From NCBI RefSeq assembly GCF_014647875.1, contig NZ_BMQA01000030.1:33397-97396 (forward strand): a stretch of DNA of 64,000 bases, written 5' to 3'. Positions 33,831 through 42,866 of the stretch are shown here, piece after piece. Source of the stretch: Streptomyces brasiliensis (GTDB taxonomy: Bacteria > Actinomycetota > Actinomycetes > Streptomycetales > Streptomycetaceae). The position numbers were made by a program, and so were the translations under genes. Numbering within the stretch: the first letter of the stretch is position 1; each line of letters starts with the position of its first letter. The notes under the pieces are model-generated. The model saw only the letters and a list, made by a program, of their open reading frames with translations. It was not told where the DNA came from and ran no database searches.

Positions 33831-34925
33831 TCACGGGCCCGCTGGGGCGGCGTCCGGCCGTACCACCCCGAGGATCGGCATCGAGCCCGCGCCCGCCACC
33901 GTCACCGTCCTGCCCGGCCGCGGGGCGTGGACGATCGCGCCCTTGCCCACGTACATCGCGACGTGGCTGGCGTCGTGGAAGTAGATGATGAGGTCGCCGG
34001 GGCGCATGTTCTTGATGTCGACGTGCTTCAGCTGCTTCCACTGCTCCTGCGACGTGCGCGGGATGGGCCGGCCGGCGTTCGCCCAGGCCTGGGACGTGAG
34101 GCCCGAGCAGTCGTACGTCTTCGGGCCTTCGGCGCCCCATTCGTACGGTTTGCCCAACTGGGCCGTGGCATACGCGACGGCCTTCCTGCCGGGTCCCGTC
34201 GCCTTGCCCTTGATGTCCTTGAGGATTCCCGTGTCGAGCCAGGCGGTCTGGGCCTGGTAGGCGGCCTCCCGCTCCAGCTCGGCGAGGCGCTCCTTCTGCC
34301 GCTTCGCCAGCCGGGACTCCAGCTTTTCGGCGGCGGCGATCTGACGCTTGATCTTCTTCTTGGCGGCGGACTTGGCCTTGCGGCCCGCCTCCAGCTTGCG
34401 CCACTGGGCGGAGGCGTCGGCGGTGTACTGCTCCAAGTCCTGCTGGGTGCGGGTCAGTTCACCGATCAGCCCCTTGGTCGCCCGCTGGCCCTGGAGCACC
34501 CGTCCGGCCCCGTCCAGGAAGTGCTGCGGGTCGTCGCTCAGCAGGAACCGGGCCTCGGGCGGCAGCCCGCCGGTGCGGTACTGCTGGCGGGCCGCGGCGC
34601 CCGCGCGGTCCTTCAGGTCGTCCAGCTTCTTCTGGCCCTTGACGATCTGGCTGGCCAGCTCGACGATCTCGGCGGACTGCTTGCGGGCGCTCTCCTCGGC
34701 CGCGTTGTAGGTGTCCGTCGCGACCGCCGCGTCGTGGTAGAGCCTGTCGAGCTTCGCCCGGACGGCCTCGAGGTCCTTGTCCGGCGGGGGAGTCGGGGTG
34801 GCCGCGGGCGACACGGTCGGTGTCGGCGCCGGGCTCGCGAACGCCGTGCCGGGCGCCGCCAGAACGGTGACCGCACAGACGACGGTCACGGCTGTCGTGA
34901 TCAGGCCCCGCTTGCCCGTACCCAT
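33831..34925 (-). CDS. secreted NlpC/P60 peptidoglycan hydrolase
   Basis: This 364-residue protein has a signal peptide (GLITTAVTVVCAVTVLAAPGTAFA), a long coiled-coil region (about residues 50-240) and a C-terminal NlpC/P60 domain. The catalytic Cys is in YDCSGLT and the His residues are in ASHVAMYVG and IVHAPRPG. It cuts the stem peptide of peptidoglycan, like RipA-type enzymes. It is on the minus strand, upstream of the PP2C gene by about 250 bases. Confidence 0.93.
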   Translation of the reverse strand: MGTGKRGLITTAVTVVCAVTVLAAPGTAFASPAPTPTVSPAATPTPPPDKDLEAVRAKLDRLYHDAAVATDTYNAAEESARKQSAEIVELASQIVKGQKKLDDLKDRAGAAARQQYRTGGLPPEARFLLSDDPQHFLDGAGRVLQGQRATKGLIGELTRTQQDLEQYTADASAQWRKLEAGRKAKSAAKKKIKRQIAAAEKLESRLAKRQKERLAELEREAAYQAQTAWLDTGILKDIKGKATGPGRKAVAYATAQLGKPYEWGAEGPKTYDCSGLTSQAWANAGRPIPRTSQEQWKQLKHVDIKNMRPGDLIIYFHDASHVAMYVGKGAIVHAPRPGRTVTVAGAGSMPILGVVRPDAAPAGP

Positions 34926-35072
34926 ACGAAATCCCCAACTGATTGACCGTCAGTAACTTACGGTGCCGGAGGGATCGTGCCATGTGGGCGCAGAAAACTA
35001 CAGAGGGCGCTCTCCCCGCCTTTGTGACGAACGACCCGGAGAGATCGTTCCCCGCAGGCCGGCGACGGCGTG

Positions 35073-35924
35073 TCAGCCGGTCCGGGGCGCCAACGCCCCC
35101 CACGCCACCGTCACTTCCCCCTGCCGCCAGCGCGCCGGCGAGTCCGTCACCGGCCAGTCGGCCGTCAGGTCCCGCACCGCGTGGATCCAGCGCTGGCGGG
35201 CGCCGTAGGAGGCGTACGGCGCGGCGGCGGCCCAGGCGCGGTCGAAGTCGCGCAGGAAGGCGTGCACCGGCTCGCCCGGCACATTGCGGTGGATGAGCGC
35301 CTTCGGCAGGCGTTCGGCCAGGTCGGACGGGCGCTGGAGCGAGCCCAGGCGGGTCGCGAAGGTGACCGTCCGCGGGCCCTCCGGGCCGAGCGCCACCCAC
35401 ACGTGCCGCCGCCCGATCTCGTCGCAGGTGCCTTCGACCAGCAGCCCTCCGCGGGAGCCCGGTCCGGCCGGCGCGAGCCGCGCGCACAGCCGCTCCCAGA
35501 CGGCGGCGACCTCGCTCTCGTCGTACTGGCGCAGGACGTTGGCGGCCCGCACGAGGTGCGGGCGCCGGGGCACGGGGATCTCGAAGCCGCCGTGCCGGAA
35601 GACCAGCCCGTCGCGCTCGTACGGCCTGGCCGCCGCGACCCGGGCCGGTTCGATCTCGACGCCGACCACGCGCGCGCGTGGGGCGACCGTCCGCAGCCGG
35701 CCGAGGAGTTCGACGGCCGTCCAGGGCGCGGCGCCGTAACCGAGGTCGATCGCCACGGGGTCGGCGGCGCGCCGCAGTTCGGCGCCGTGCGTGGCCGCGA
35801 TCCAGCGGTCCATACGGCGCAGGCGGTTGGGGTTGGTCGTCCCGCGCGTCACCGTTCCCACGATGGGGGTGCCCCCGCTCGAGCGAAGCCGAGAGTGGGG
35901 GAGGGCGGCTGCGCGGGCTGTCAT
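35073..35924 (-). CDS. SAM-dependent methyltransferase-like protein
   Basis: This 283-residue frame has IDLGYGAAPWTAVELLGRL, a methyltransferase glycine-rich loop, and VVGVEIEPARVAAARP as the acidic strand. A conserved DFDRAWAAAAPYASYGARQRW is near the end. The first 25 residues come from a GC-rich repeat. The native start may be the GTG at 35852 (VTRGTTNPNR), which has GGGAAC close upstream. The function is unknown. Confidence 0.8.
   Translation of the reverse strand: MTARAAALPHSRLRSSGGTPIVGTVTRGTTNPNRLRRMDRWIAATHGAELRRAADPVAIDLGYGAAPWTAVELLGRLRTVAPRARVVGVEIEPARVAAARPYERDGLVFRHGGFEIPVPRRPHLVRAANVLRQYDESEVAAVWERLCARLAPAGPGSRGGLLVEGTCDEIGRRHVWVALGPEGPRTVTFATRLGSLQRPSDLAERLPKALIHRNVPGEPVHAFLRDFDRAWAAAAPYASYGARQRWIHAVRDLTADWPVTDSPARWRQGEVTVAWGALAPRTG
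35862..35903. repeat. Streptomyces-type GC-rich repeat inside a 5' region
   Basis: GATGGGGGTGCCCCC, then GCTCGAGCGAAGCCGAG, then AGTGGGGGAG. The unit contains GGGGG-TG-CCCCC and is known (from memory) as a dispersed repeat in Streptomyces genomes. Translated in frame, it adds LRSSGGTPI-type residues to the methyltransferase N-terminus. Confidence 0.6.
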
Positions 35925-36117
35925 GTCTACGAGGGTAAGCGGGGCCGCGCCTCTCCCGACCGGACGCATTTCGGTATCGAACGGTTGAGCGACCTTGAGT
36001 AACGATTGGGCAAAGCGCCGTGATCGGGAAATGGAGCCGCATCCTCCGCTGTTGCACCACCTTGGAGGGCCCCGCACGTCCTCCGACAGGCATGCCCGCA
36101 GCGAGGAGGAACGCCAC

Positions 36118-37455
36118 GTGAGCCAGTACGTCAGCAGGCTCGGGCGTCGCTCTCCGGCCACGCCTGCGCGGCTGCGACTGCACCGCAGGCCCCGCCGCGT
36201 CGCCATGCTCTCCGTGCACACCTCACCGCTCCACCAGCCCGGCACCGGCGACGCCGGCGGCATGAACGTCTACATCGTGGAGCTGGCGCAGCGCCTCGCC
36301 GCCATCAACATCGAGGTCGAGATCTTCACCCGGGCCACCGCGGGCGGCCTCCCGCCGACGGTCCTGCTGGCCCCCGGCGTCCTCGTCCGGCACGTCGACG
36401 CCGGCCCCTACGAGGGTCTCGCCAAGGAGGACCTCCCGGCTCAGCTGTGCGCCTTCACGCACGGCGTGATGCAGGCCTGGGCCGGCCACCGCCCCGGCCA
36501 CTACGACCTCGTCCACTCGCACTACTGGCTCTCGGGCCACGTCGGCTGGCTCGCCGCCCAGCGCTGGGGCGTCCCCCTGGTGCACGCCATGCACACCATG
36601 GCCAAGGTTAAGAACGCCAACCTCGCCGACGGCGACGCCCCCGAGCCCGCCGCCCGCGTCATCGGCGAGACCCAGATCGTCGCCGCCGCCGACCGTCTGA
36701 TCGCCAACACGGCCGGGGAGGCCGACGAGCTGGTACGGCACTACGCCGCAGACCCGGCCAAGGTCGCCGTCGTCCACCCGGGCGTGAACCTCGACCGCTT
36801 CTGCGCCGCCGACGGCCGCGCCGCCGCCCGCGCGCGCCTCGGCCTCCCGCAGGACGCCCTGATCCCGCTCTTCGCGGGCCGTATCCAGCCCCTCAAGGCG
36901 CCGGACGTGCTGCTGCGCGCCGTTGCCGTGCTCCTCGACGAGCGCCCCGAGCTGCGCTCCCGGATCCTCGTCCCGGTGGTCGGCGGCCCCAGCGGCAGTG
37001 GTCTCGCCAGACCGGAGGGGCTGCAGAAGCTCGCCGCGCGCCTCGGCATCGCGGACGTCGTACGGTTTTGCCCGCCTGTCGGGCAGGAGCGGCTCGCGGA
37101 CTGGTTCCGTGCCGCGTCCGTGCTGGTCATGCCGTCCTACAGCGAGTCCTTCGGGCTGGTCGCCATAGAGGCGCAGGCGTCCGGTACGCCGGTGCTCGCG
37201 GCCTCGGTCGGCGGGCTCCCGGTGGCCGTGCGGGAGGGGGAGACCGGGTTCCTGGTGCGGGGGCACGATCCGGCTGCGTACGCGCGCGTGCTGCGCCGGT
37301 TCGCCGACGAGCCCTCCCTGTGCACCCGGATGGGCGAGGCCGCCGGCCGGCACGCCCAGTCCTTCGGCTGGGACATCGCGGCCGCCGCCACCGCCGACGT
37401 GTACACCGCCGCGGCCCACGCCCACCGGCGTCGCGTACGCTCCCACCATGGCTGA
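36118..37455 (+). CDS. mshA: D-inositol-3-phosphate glycosyltransferase MshA
   Basis: This 445-residue GT-B enzyme catalyses the first step of mycothiol synthesis: GlcNAc from UDP-GlcNAc onto inositol 3-phosphate. Visible motifs are HQPGTGDAGGMNVYIVELA at the N-terminus, VHSHYWLSGHVGWLA, HTMAKVKNANLADGD, and the donor site PSYSESFGLVAIEAQASGTPV. GTG 36118 has GAGGAGGAA a few bases upstream. The next gene overlaps its end by 8 bases. Confidence 0.95.
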   Translation: MSQYVSRLGRRSPATPARLRLHRRPRRVAMLSVHTSPLHQPGTGDAGGMNVYIVELAQRLAAINIEVEIFTRATAGGLPPTVLLAPGVLVRHVDAGPYEGLAKEDLPAQLCAFTHGVMQAWAGHRPGHYDLVHSHYWLSGHVGWLAAQRWGVPLVHAMHTMAKVKNANLADGDAPEPAARVIGETQIVAAADRLIANTAGEADELVRHYAADPAKVAVVHPGVNLDRFCAADGRAAARARLGLPQDALIPLFAGRIQPLKAPDVLLRAVAVLLDERPELRSRILVPVVGGPSGSGLARPEGLQKLAARLGIADVVRFCPPVGQERLADWFRAASVLVMPSYSESFGLVAIEAQASGTPVLAASVGGLPVAVREGETGFLVRGHDPAAYARVLRRFADEPSLCTRMGEAAGRHAQSFGWDIAAAATADVYTAAAHAHRRRVRSHHG

Positions 37456-37960
37456 GGAACGGCAGGCGGCACAGGTCATCGAGGGTGTCCTGAAGGACGC
37501 CGAGCTCGAGTGGGAGAGCCCCGCGCCCGGCACCTTCGTCGTGAAGCTCCCCGGCACCCGCAAGCTGTCGACGACGGTCTCGCTCATCGTCGGCCGCCAC
37601 TCCCTCTCCCTCAACGCCTTCGTCATCCGGCACCCCGACGAGAACGAGGCGGCCGTCCACCGCTGGCTCCTGGAGCGCAACCTCAAGCTGTACGGCGTGA
37701 GTTACGCCGTCGACCCGCTCGGCGACGTCTATGTCACCGCCCGCCTTCCGCTGGCCTCGGTCACCGTCGAGGAGACCGACCGGCTGCTCGGCCAGGTCCT
37801 GGAGGCTGCAGACGGCAGCTTCAACACCCTCCTGGAGCTGGGTTTCGCCTCCGCGATCCGCAAGGAGTACGCCTGGCGGGTGTCCCGGGGCGAGTCCACG
37901 CGGAACCTGGACGCGTTCACGCATCTGACCCAGCGTCCGGTCGACGCTGCATCGGACTGA
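37448..37960 (+). CDS. YbjN-domain protein
   Basis: This 170-residue protein has the YbjN/type III chaperone-like fold (FVVKLPGTRKLSTTVSLIVG, HSLSLNAFVIRHPDENEAAVHRW, then ERNLKLYGVSYAVD). It is the conserved partner directly after mshA, overlapping by 8 bases. The function is unknown. The proposed role as a chaperone or regulator is inference from the fold. Confidence 0.9.
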   Translation: MAEERQAAQVIEGVLKDAELEWESPAPGTFVVKLPGTRKLSTTVSLIVGRHSLSLNAFVIRHPDENEAAVHRWLLERNLKLYGVSYAVDPLGDVYVTARLPLASVTVEETDRLLGQVLEAADGSFNTLLELGFASAIRKEYAWRVSRGESTRNLDAFTHLTQRPVDAASD

Positions 37961-38058
37961 CAGACCGTACTGACCGTCCGCCCCCCTTCCCTGTGCGCGG
38001 GTGCTGATGGCATGCTCACCGCCAACGCAGTTCTGAACGTCGTTCACCTCCATGATGA

Positions 38059-38361
38059 GGCGACGCGAGCGCCGGACCGCTGTTCGGCGCCAGGTTCACC
38101 CACTGGAACATCCGGGTCACCAACGGCCGCGCGGGCCTGACGAGAATCGACGGCCTGGCACCGTACTCCGCGACGGTCGGCATCAACACGGTCACCGAGT
38201 TCGACCAGATCGACGTCCCCGACTTCACGGGAGACCTGCACTCCCGTCTGGAGCTGTACGGCACGACGGACGCCGTTCGACCCCGCAACCTGTACGAGGC
38301 GCAGCGGGGGGCTGTGAGGAACGGCAGGGGTCCGAACCGGCGTTCGCGGACGTGCTGTTAG
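38059..38361 (+). pseudogene. probable coding remnant without a start
   Basis: This frame opens after TGA at 38056 and reads, in part, LFGARFTHWNIRVTNGRAGL and VTEFDQIDVPDFTGDLHSR, ending at TAG 38359-38361. The composition is protein-like but no start or ribosome-binding site exists. It sits between the YbjN-like gene and a secreted protein. I do not recognise the parent family. Confidence 0.45.
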
Positions 38362-38422
38362 CCTGCGGCGACCCGGATCCTTACCGGGCCCCTCACCGGT
38401 CTCTCACAGCAAGAGGTTGTGC

Positions 38423-39226
38423 ATGCGCGCAGGCAGATCCGGCTCCGCGGCCGTGCTCGCGGGAGCGCTCGCCCTGGGGGCGTTCACCGCGCCGTCCGCG
38501 GAGGCGGCGGACACCGGCATCACGGTGTCGAAGCTGGTCGTCAACAAGGGCAAGCCCGTCATCGTGGGCACCGACGCCGAAGTGACGCCCGGATTCACCT
38601 ACCACATGTCCTGGCCGTCCGGCCCCAAGCTGCCGGACGTGGACGCCTTCCCGTTCCTGTATCACGACACCACGGCCGCCAAGGGCGCCGACTCCGGCGG
38701 CATCTACATGAATTACACCAACTGCGTCGAGGACGGCACGCACGCCGCCGACTGCGACGGTGAGCTGTACATCGATCCGCGCTGGCGGCTGGACTCGAAC
38801 AACGACGCCACCACCTGGAAGATCGCCGTCACCGCGCGCATCTGGGGCTCCAACGGGCAGCCCAAGAGCCAGGAGTACCTGACCGGTTTCGGCTCCGTGC
38901 AGGTCAAGCGCAGGGCGCAGGTCGCCGTCAACGCCGCGCCCGAGCCCGTCGCCAAGGGCAAGAAGATCACCGTGACCGGCCGGATCACCCGCGCGGACTG
39001 GGTGAAGCACACTTACACCGGCTTCGGCGGCAAGGCGGCCAAGCTGCAGTTCCGCAAGGCGGGCACGAGCAGCTACTCGACCGTGAAGATCGTGTCGGCG
39101 GACTCCGCGGGGTATCTGAAGACGACGGTCACCGCGGCCGCGGACGGCTACTGGCGCTGGACGTTCAGCGAGACGTCCACGACGGGCGGAGCGTCCGCCG
39201 CGGGCGACTACGTCGACGTCAAGTAG
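38423..39226 (+). CDS. secreted protein of unknown function
   Basis: This 267-residue protein has a signal peptide (GSAAVLAGALALGAFTAPSAEA). Two Ig-like or calcium-binding-like beta domains follow (TGITVSKLVVNKGKPVIVG, then AVNAAPEPVAKGKKITVTG, ending AADGYWRWTFSETS). The second unit has the pattern of extracellular beta-sandwich repeats. It resembles the secreted protein at 44337. The function is unknown. Confidence 0.85.
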   Translation: MRAGRSGSAAVLAGALALGAFTAPSAEAADTGITVSKLVVNKGKPVIVGTDAEVTPGFTYHMSWPSGPKLPDVDAFPFLYHDTTAAKGADSGGIYMNYTNCVEDGTHAADCDGELYIDPRWRLDSNNDATTWKIAVTARIWGSNGQPKSQEYLTGFGSVQVKRRAQVAVNAAPEPVAKGKKITVTGRITRADWVKHTYTGFGGKAAKLQFRKAGTSSYSTVKIVSADSAGYLKTTVTAAADGYWRWTFSETSTTGGASAAGDYVDVK

Positions 39227-40057
39227 CTATGACCGGGCGCTGACCCGGTAGCGCCCCGGGGTCACGCCCACCAGTTTCTTGAAGTGCCGGGTGAGATGGG
39301 CCTGGTCGAAGAAGCCCGTCGCCGGTGCCACCTCACCCGGTGCCCGCCCCGCCAGCAGCAGCCGGCGGGCGCGTTCGACGCGGCGGGACATCAGGTACTG
39401 GTGCGGGGCGATGCCGTAGGCGGTGCTGAACGCCCGTACCAGATGGGCGGGATGGGCGTGCAGCAGCCGGGCGGCGTCGTCGAGCCGCAGGCCGTCCGTG
39501 ACGTGCGCGTCGAGGAGTTCGCGCAGGGAACGGGCGAGGCCGGGGTCGCTGCGCGGCTCCACGGTCGTGCCGCGGTGCCGCAGTTGCCGGCGCAGCCGCT
39601 CCCCGACGAACATCAGCCGGCTCTCGGCCTCCAACTCGTCCCCGGGGTGCGCGAGCGCGCCGTGCAACTGGCCGACGCGCAGCCGCAGCAGCGGGTCGCG
39701 AAGGTCGGGTCCGTCGACCGCCGGGCCGATGAGGTCCTCGCCGAGGTGGGTCGCGTCGAGGTAGAGCACCCGCTTGCGGAAGCCGTGCGGCGTGGCAGGG
39801 GAGCCGTTGTGCGGCACGTGCGGCGGCAGCAGGGAGACCGTGTCGAGCGGGGTGCCGTGCTCGTGCCGGTCCAGGTCGTACCGTACGGCCCCGTCGTCCA
39901 CGATCAGCAGCGTCCAGGCCTCGTGGACGTGCATCGGATAGGCGTACTCCGTGAAGTGCGCGTGGAAGACCTCCACGACACCCGGGACGCGCGGGCGCCA
40001 GGCGGAGATCTCCGGCCGCTCGGCCGTGCGCCGGTCCGGCTTGCGCTCTTCGGCCAT
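39227..40057 (-). CDS. AraC-family transcriptional regulator
   Basis: This 276-residue protein has an N-terminal cupin-like sensing domain (HVHEAWTLLIVDDGAVRYDL) and two C-terminal helix-turn-helix motifs (LRLDDAARLLHAHPAHLVRA and TGFFDQAHLTRHFKKLVGV). The end motif TPGRYR is typical. It is divergent from the DUF2000 gene at 40107, a common arrangement for a regulator and its target. Confidence 0.92.
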   Translation of the reverse strand: MAEERKPDRRTAERPEISAWRPRVPGVVEVFHAHFTEYAYPMHVHEAWTLLIVDDGAVRYDLDRHEHGTPLDTVSLLPPHVPHNGSPATPHGFRKRVLYLDATHLGEDLIGPAVDGPDLRDPLLRLRVGQLHGALAHPGDELEAESRLMFVGERLRRQLRHRGTTVEPRSDPGLARSLRELLDAHVTDGLRLDDAARLLHAHPAHLVRAFSTAYGIAPHQYLMSRRVERARRLLLAGRAPGEVAPATGFFDQAHLTRHFKKLVGVTPGRYRVSARS

Positions 40058-40106
40058 GCAAAAAACGTACAAGACCGGGCCCCCGGCCGCCCGGCAGTCT
40101 CGAGGC

Positions 40107-40541
40107 ATGAGCACGCAAAGCCCAGAACCCGTCCGTTTCGACACGAAGATCGCCGTCCTGCTGCGCGAGGACCTGGAGCCCTGGCAGCGCCTCAACGTCA
40201 CCGCGTTCCTGGTCAGCGGCCTGGGCACACAGCTGCCCGAGGTCATCGGGGAGCCGTACGAGGACGCCGACGGCGTGTCCTACCTGCCGATGTTCCGCCA
40301 GCCGGTCCTGATCTTCGAGGGCACGAAGGAGACGCTGACGGCGGCCCACTCACGGACGCTGTCCCGCGCGCTGCCCCGGGCCCTCTTCACCTCCGACCTC
40401 TTCGCCACCGGCCACGACCGCGACAACCGCGCGGCGGTGAAGGCCGTACCGACGGCGGAACTGGACCTCGTGGGGCTGGCGGTGTACGGCCCGCGCAACG
40501 CGGTGGACAAGGTGCTGAAGGGTGCGCGGATGCATCCGTGA
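40107..40541 (+). CDS. DUF2000-family protein
   Basis: This 144-residue protein (VRFDTKIAVLLREDLEPWQRLN, LPMFRQPVLIFEGTKE, VGLAVYGPRNAVDKVLKGARMHP) matches DUF2000. It is transcribed away from the AraC regulator, its likely controller. The function is unknown. Confidence 0.88.
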   Translation: MSTQSPEPVRFDTKIAVLLREDLEPWQRLNVTAFLVSGLGTQLPEVIGEPYEDADGVSYLPMFRQPVLIFEGTKETLTAAHSRTLSRALPRALFTSDLFATGHDRDNRAAVKAVPTAELDLVGLAVYGPRNAVDKVLKGARMHP

Positions 40542-40556
40542 GACGGGCGGGCGCTG

Positions 40557-41819
40557 TCAGGCCGTACGGACCTCGGGCTCGGCGTCCACCGGGACGTCGG
40601 CCGGAGCCGTCCGCTCCGTCGGAAGCCGCCGCATGAGTACGCCGTACCCGACAGCCGCCGCCGTACCGACGACCGCGCACATCCCCCACAGCCACTCCGC
40701 GCCGTACCGGTCGATGACCAGGCCGGACATCAGCGGGGCGATCAGGGCGGCGACGGACCAGGACAAGGTGTACATGCCCTGGTAGCGCCCGCGCCCGTGG
40801 ACCGGCGAGAGCCGCACGACCAGCCCGGTCTGCGTGGGCGCGTTGACGATCTCGGCGAGCGTCCACACGCACACGGTCAGCGCGAACACCCCGACCGACC
40901 CGGCGAACGCGGTGAGCCCGAAGCCGTACCCGGCGAGAAGCGACGACACGACGAGGAGCCGGCGCGGGTCCCGGTGCTCGATGAAACGGGTGACCGGGAT
41001 CTGCAGGACGACGATCAGGACGCCGTTGACGGCGATCGCCATGCCGTAGTCGCCGGGCGAGAACCCGGCGGAGCCCATGGCGACCGGGAGCCCGACCAAG
41101 CCCTGCTGGAAGATGACGGCGACGAGGAACGACAGCCCGACGACGGCCATGTACCGCCCGTCGCGCAGCACGGTCCCGAGACTCACCTCGTCGCTCGTCC
41201 CCGCCTTGCCCCTGGTGTCCCGCACGGGCCGCGACTCGGGCAGCTTGAGGAAGACGACGACGGCGCAGACGGCCGTCATCCCGGCCTCGATGAGGAACCC
41301 GGCGAGATAGCTGACCTCGGCGATGAACCCGGCGCCCATGGAGGAGACCGCGAAGCCGAGGTTGATGGCCCAGTAGTTCAGCGAGAAGGCCCGCACCCGG
41401 TCCTCGGGCCGCACGATGTCGGCCATCATCGCCTGCACGGCGGGCCGCGAGGCGTTGGAGGCCATGCCGACGAGGAAGGCGACGGCGGCGATGGCGACGG
41501 GGTCGCGCATGAAGCCGAGCAGCGCGACGGCGGCGGCGGTGGAGGACTGGGCGATGAGCAGGGTCGGCCGCCGCCCGAGCCGGTCGGCCATGACCCCGCC
41601 GCCCAGGGAGGACACGACCCCGCCCAGCCCGTGCAGCGAGGCGACCAGACCGGCGTAGGAGGCGCTGTAGCCGCGGTCGAGGGTCAGATAGAGCGCCATG
41701 TAGGTCGCGACGAACGCGCCGAGCCGGTTGACGAGGGTGCTGGTCCACAGCCACCAGAACTCGCGGGGCAGTCCGGAGACGGATTCCCGTACGGCGCGTC
41801 TCAGGGCGGCGGTCGGCAT
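40557..41819 (-). CDS. MFS drug-efflux-type transporter
   Basis: This 420-residue protein has 12 predicted membrane segments. The motif A region is GGGVMADRLGRRPTLLIA after the second helix, and SLNYWAINLGFAVSSMGAGF lies in the middle. The central loop PESRPVRDTRGKAGTSDE is cytoplasmic. The substrate is unknown. It is convergent with the DUF2000 gene, 16 bases apart. Confidence 0.92.
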   Translation of the reverse strand: MPTAALRRAVRESVSGLPREFWWLWTSTLVNRLGAFVATYMALYLTLDRGYSASYAGLVASLHGLGGVVSSLGGGVMADRLGRRPTLLIAQSSTAAAVALLGFMRDPVAIAAVAFLVGMASNASRPAVQAMMADIVRPEDRVRAFSLNYWAINLGFAVSSMGAGFIAEVSYLAGFLIEAGMTAVCAVVVFLKLPESRPVRDTRGKAGTSDEVSLGTVLRDGRYMAVVGLSFLVAVIFQQGLVGLPVAMGSAGFSPGDYGMAIAVNGVLIVVLQIPVTRFIEHRDPRRLLVVSSLLAGYGFGLTAFAGSVGVFALTVCVWTLAEIVNAPTQTGLVVRLSPVHGRGRYQGMYTLSWSVAALIAPLMSGLVIDRYGAEWLWGMCAVVGTAAAVGYGVLMRRLPTERTAPADVPVDAEPEVRTA

Positions 41820-42026
41820 GGGTCCCCCACGGTCGGAATGCTGGCGTGTAAGCGGCTCAAGCGGCATCCGCAACTTACGGCGAGGGGGTCGGAGGGGGCC
41901 ACTCAATTAACAGAAGCCGTCAACCGACGGGTGAGGCACGGCGAGGACCGACCGCTGGTGGGCGCCGGGGTGTCTGGCTCGCGGGCGCTCGAGCGGGCGT
42001 CCGAAAGCGTGGATTACGCTCTGGGC

Positions 42027-42788
42027 ATGGCCGACGCACCGTACAAGCTGATCCTCCTCCGCCATGGCGAGAGCGAGTGGAACGCGAAGAACCTGTTCAC
42101 CGGCTGGGTGGACGTCAACCTCAACGAGAAGGGCGAGAAGGAGGCGGTCCGCGGCGGTGAGCTGCTCAAGGACGCCGGCCTGCTGCCCGACGTGGTCCAC
42201 ACGTCCCTCCAGAAGCGCGCGATCCGCACCGCGCAGCTCGCGCTGGAGTCCGCCGACCGCCACTGGATCCCGGTCCACCGCTCGTGGCGCCTGAACGAGC
42301 GGCACTACGGCGCCCTCCAGGGCAAGGACAAGGCGGCGACGCTGGCCGAGTTCGGCGAGGAGCAGTTCATGCTCTGGCGCCGCTCGTACGACACCCCGCC
42401 CCCGCCGCTGGCCGACGACTCCGAGTTCTCCCAGGCGAACGACCCGCGCTACGCCTCCATCCCGCCGGAGCTGCGCCCGAGGACGGAGTGCCTGAAGGAC
42501 GTCGTCCAGCGCATGCTCCCGTACTGGTACGACGGCATCGTCCCCGACCTCCTGACGGGCCGCACGGTCCTGGTCGCGGCCCACGGCAACAGCCTCCGCG
42601 GCCTGGTCAAGCACCTGGACGGCATCTCGGACGCGGACATCGCGGCCCTGAACATCCCGACGGGCATCCCCCTGTACTACGACCTGGACGCCGACTTCAG
42701 GCCCCTCACCCCGGGCGGCACGTACCTCGACCCGGAGGCAGCGGCAGCGGCGATCGAGGCGGTCAAGAACCAGGGCAAGAAGAAGTAG
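42027..42788 (+). CDS. gpmA: 2,3-bisphosphoglycerate-dependent phosphoglycerate mutase
   Basis: This 253-residue glycolytic enzyme interconverts 3- and 2-phosphoglycerate. The catalytic motif LLRHGESEWN is at the N-terminus, with RSWRLNERHYGALQG and AAHGNSLRGLVKHLDG downstream. The start is ATG 42027. A classical terminator follows. The last codons are part of a near-repeat described at 42764-42789. Confidence 0.95.
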   Translation: MADAPYKLILLRHGESEWNAKNLFTGWVDVNLNEKGEKEAVRGGELLKDAGLLPDVVHTSLQKRAIRTAQLALESADRHWIPVHRSWRLNERHYGALQGKDKAATLAEFGEEQFMLWRRSYDTPPPPLADDSEFSQANDPRYASIPPELRPRTECLKDVVQRMLPYWYDGIVPDLLTGRTVLVAAHGNSLRGLVKHLDGISDADIAALNIPTGIPLYYDLDADFRPLTPGGTYLDPEAAAAAIEAVKNQGKKK

Positions 42789-42789
42789 G
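42764..42789. repeat. 3' end of gpmA, near-duplicate of 61819-61844
   Basis: The 26 bases ending at the stop codon of gpmA match the reverse complement of 61819-61844 at 25 of 26 positions. A tyrosine integrase remnant begins only about 80 bases away, so this may be an attachment-site duplication, though the copies are inverted. Confidence 0.55.
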
Positions 42790-42799
42790 TTCTGTGATC

Positions 42800-42842
42800 A
42801 TGCCTCCCACCTGCGCGTTCGGCGCGGGTGGGAGGCATTTTC
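42800..42842 (+). terminator. gpmA terminator
   Basis: ATGCCTCCCACC pairs with GGTGGGAGGCAT, with a further partly paired loop, followed by TTTT. A textbook rho-independent terminator. Confidence 0.85.
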
Positions 42843-42866
42843 GTGCCCTGGAACCTCTCTGGAACC

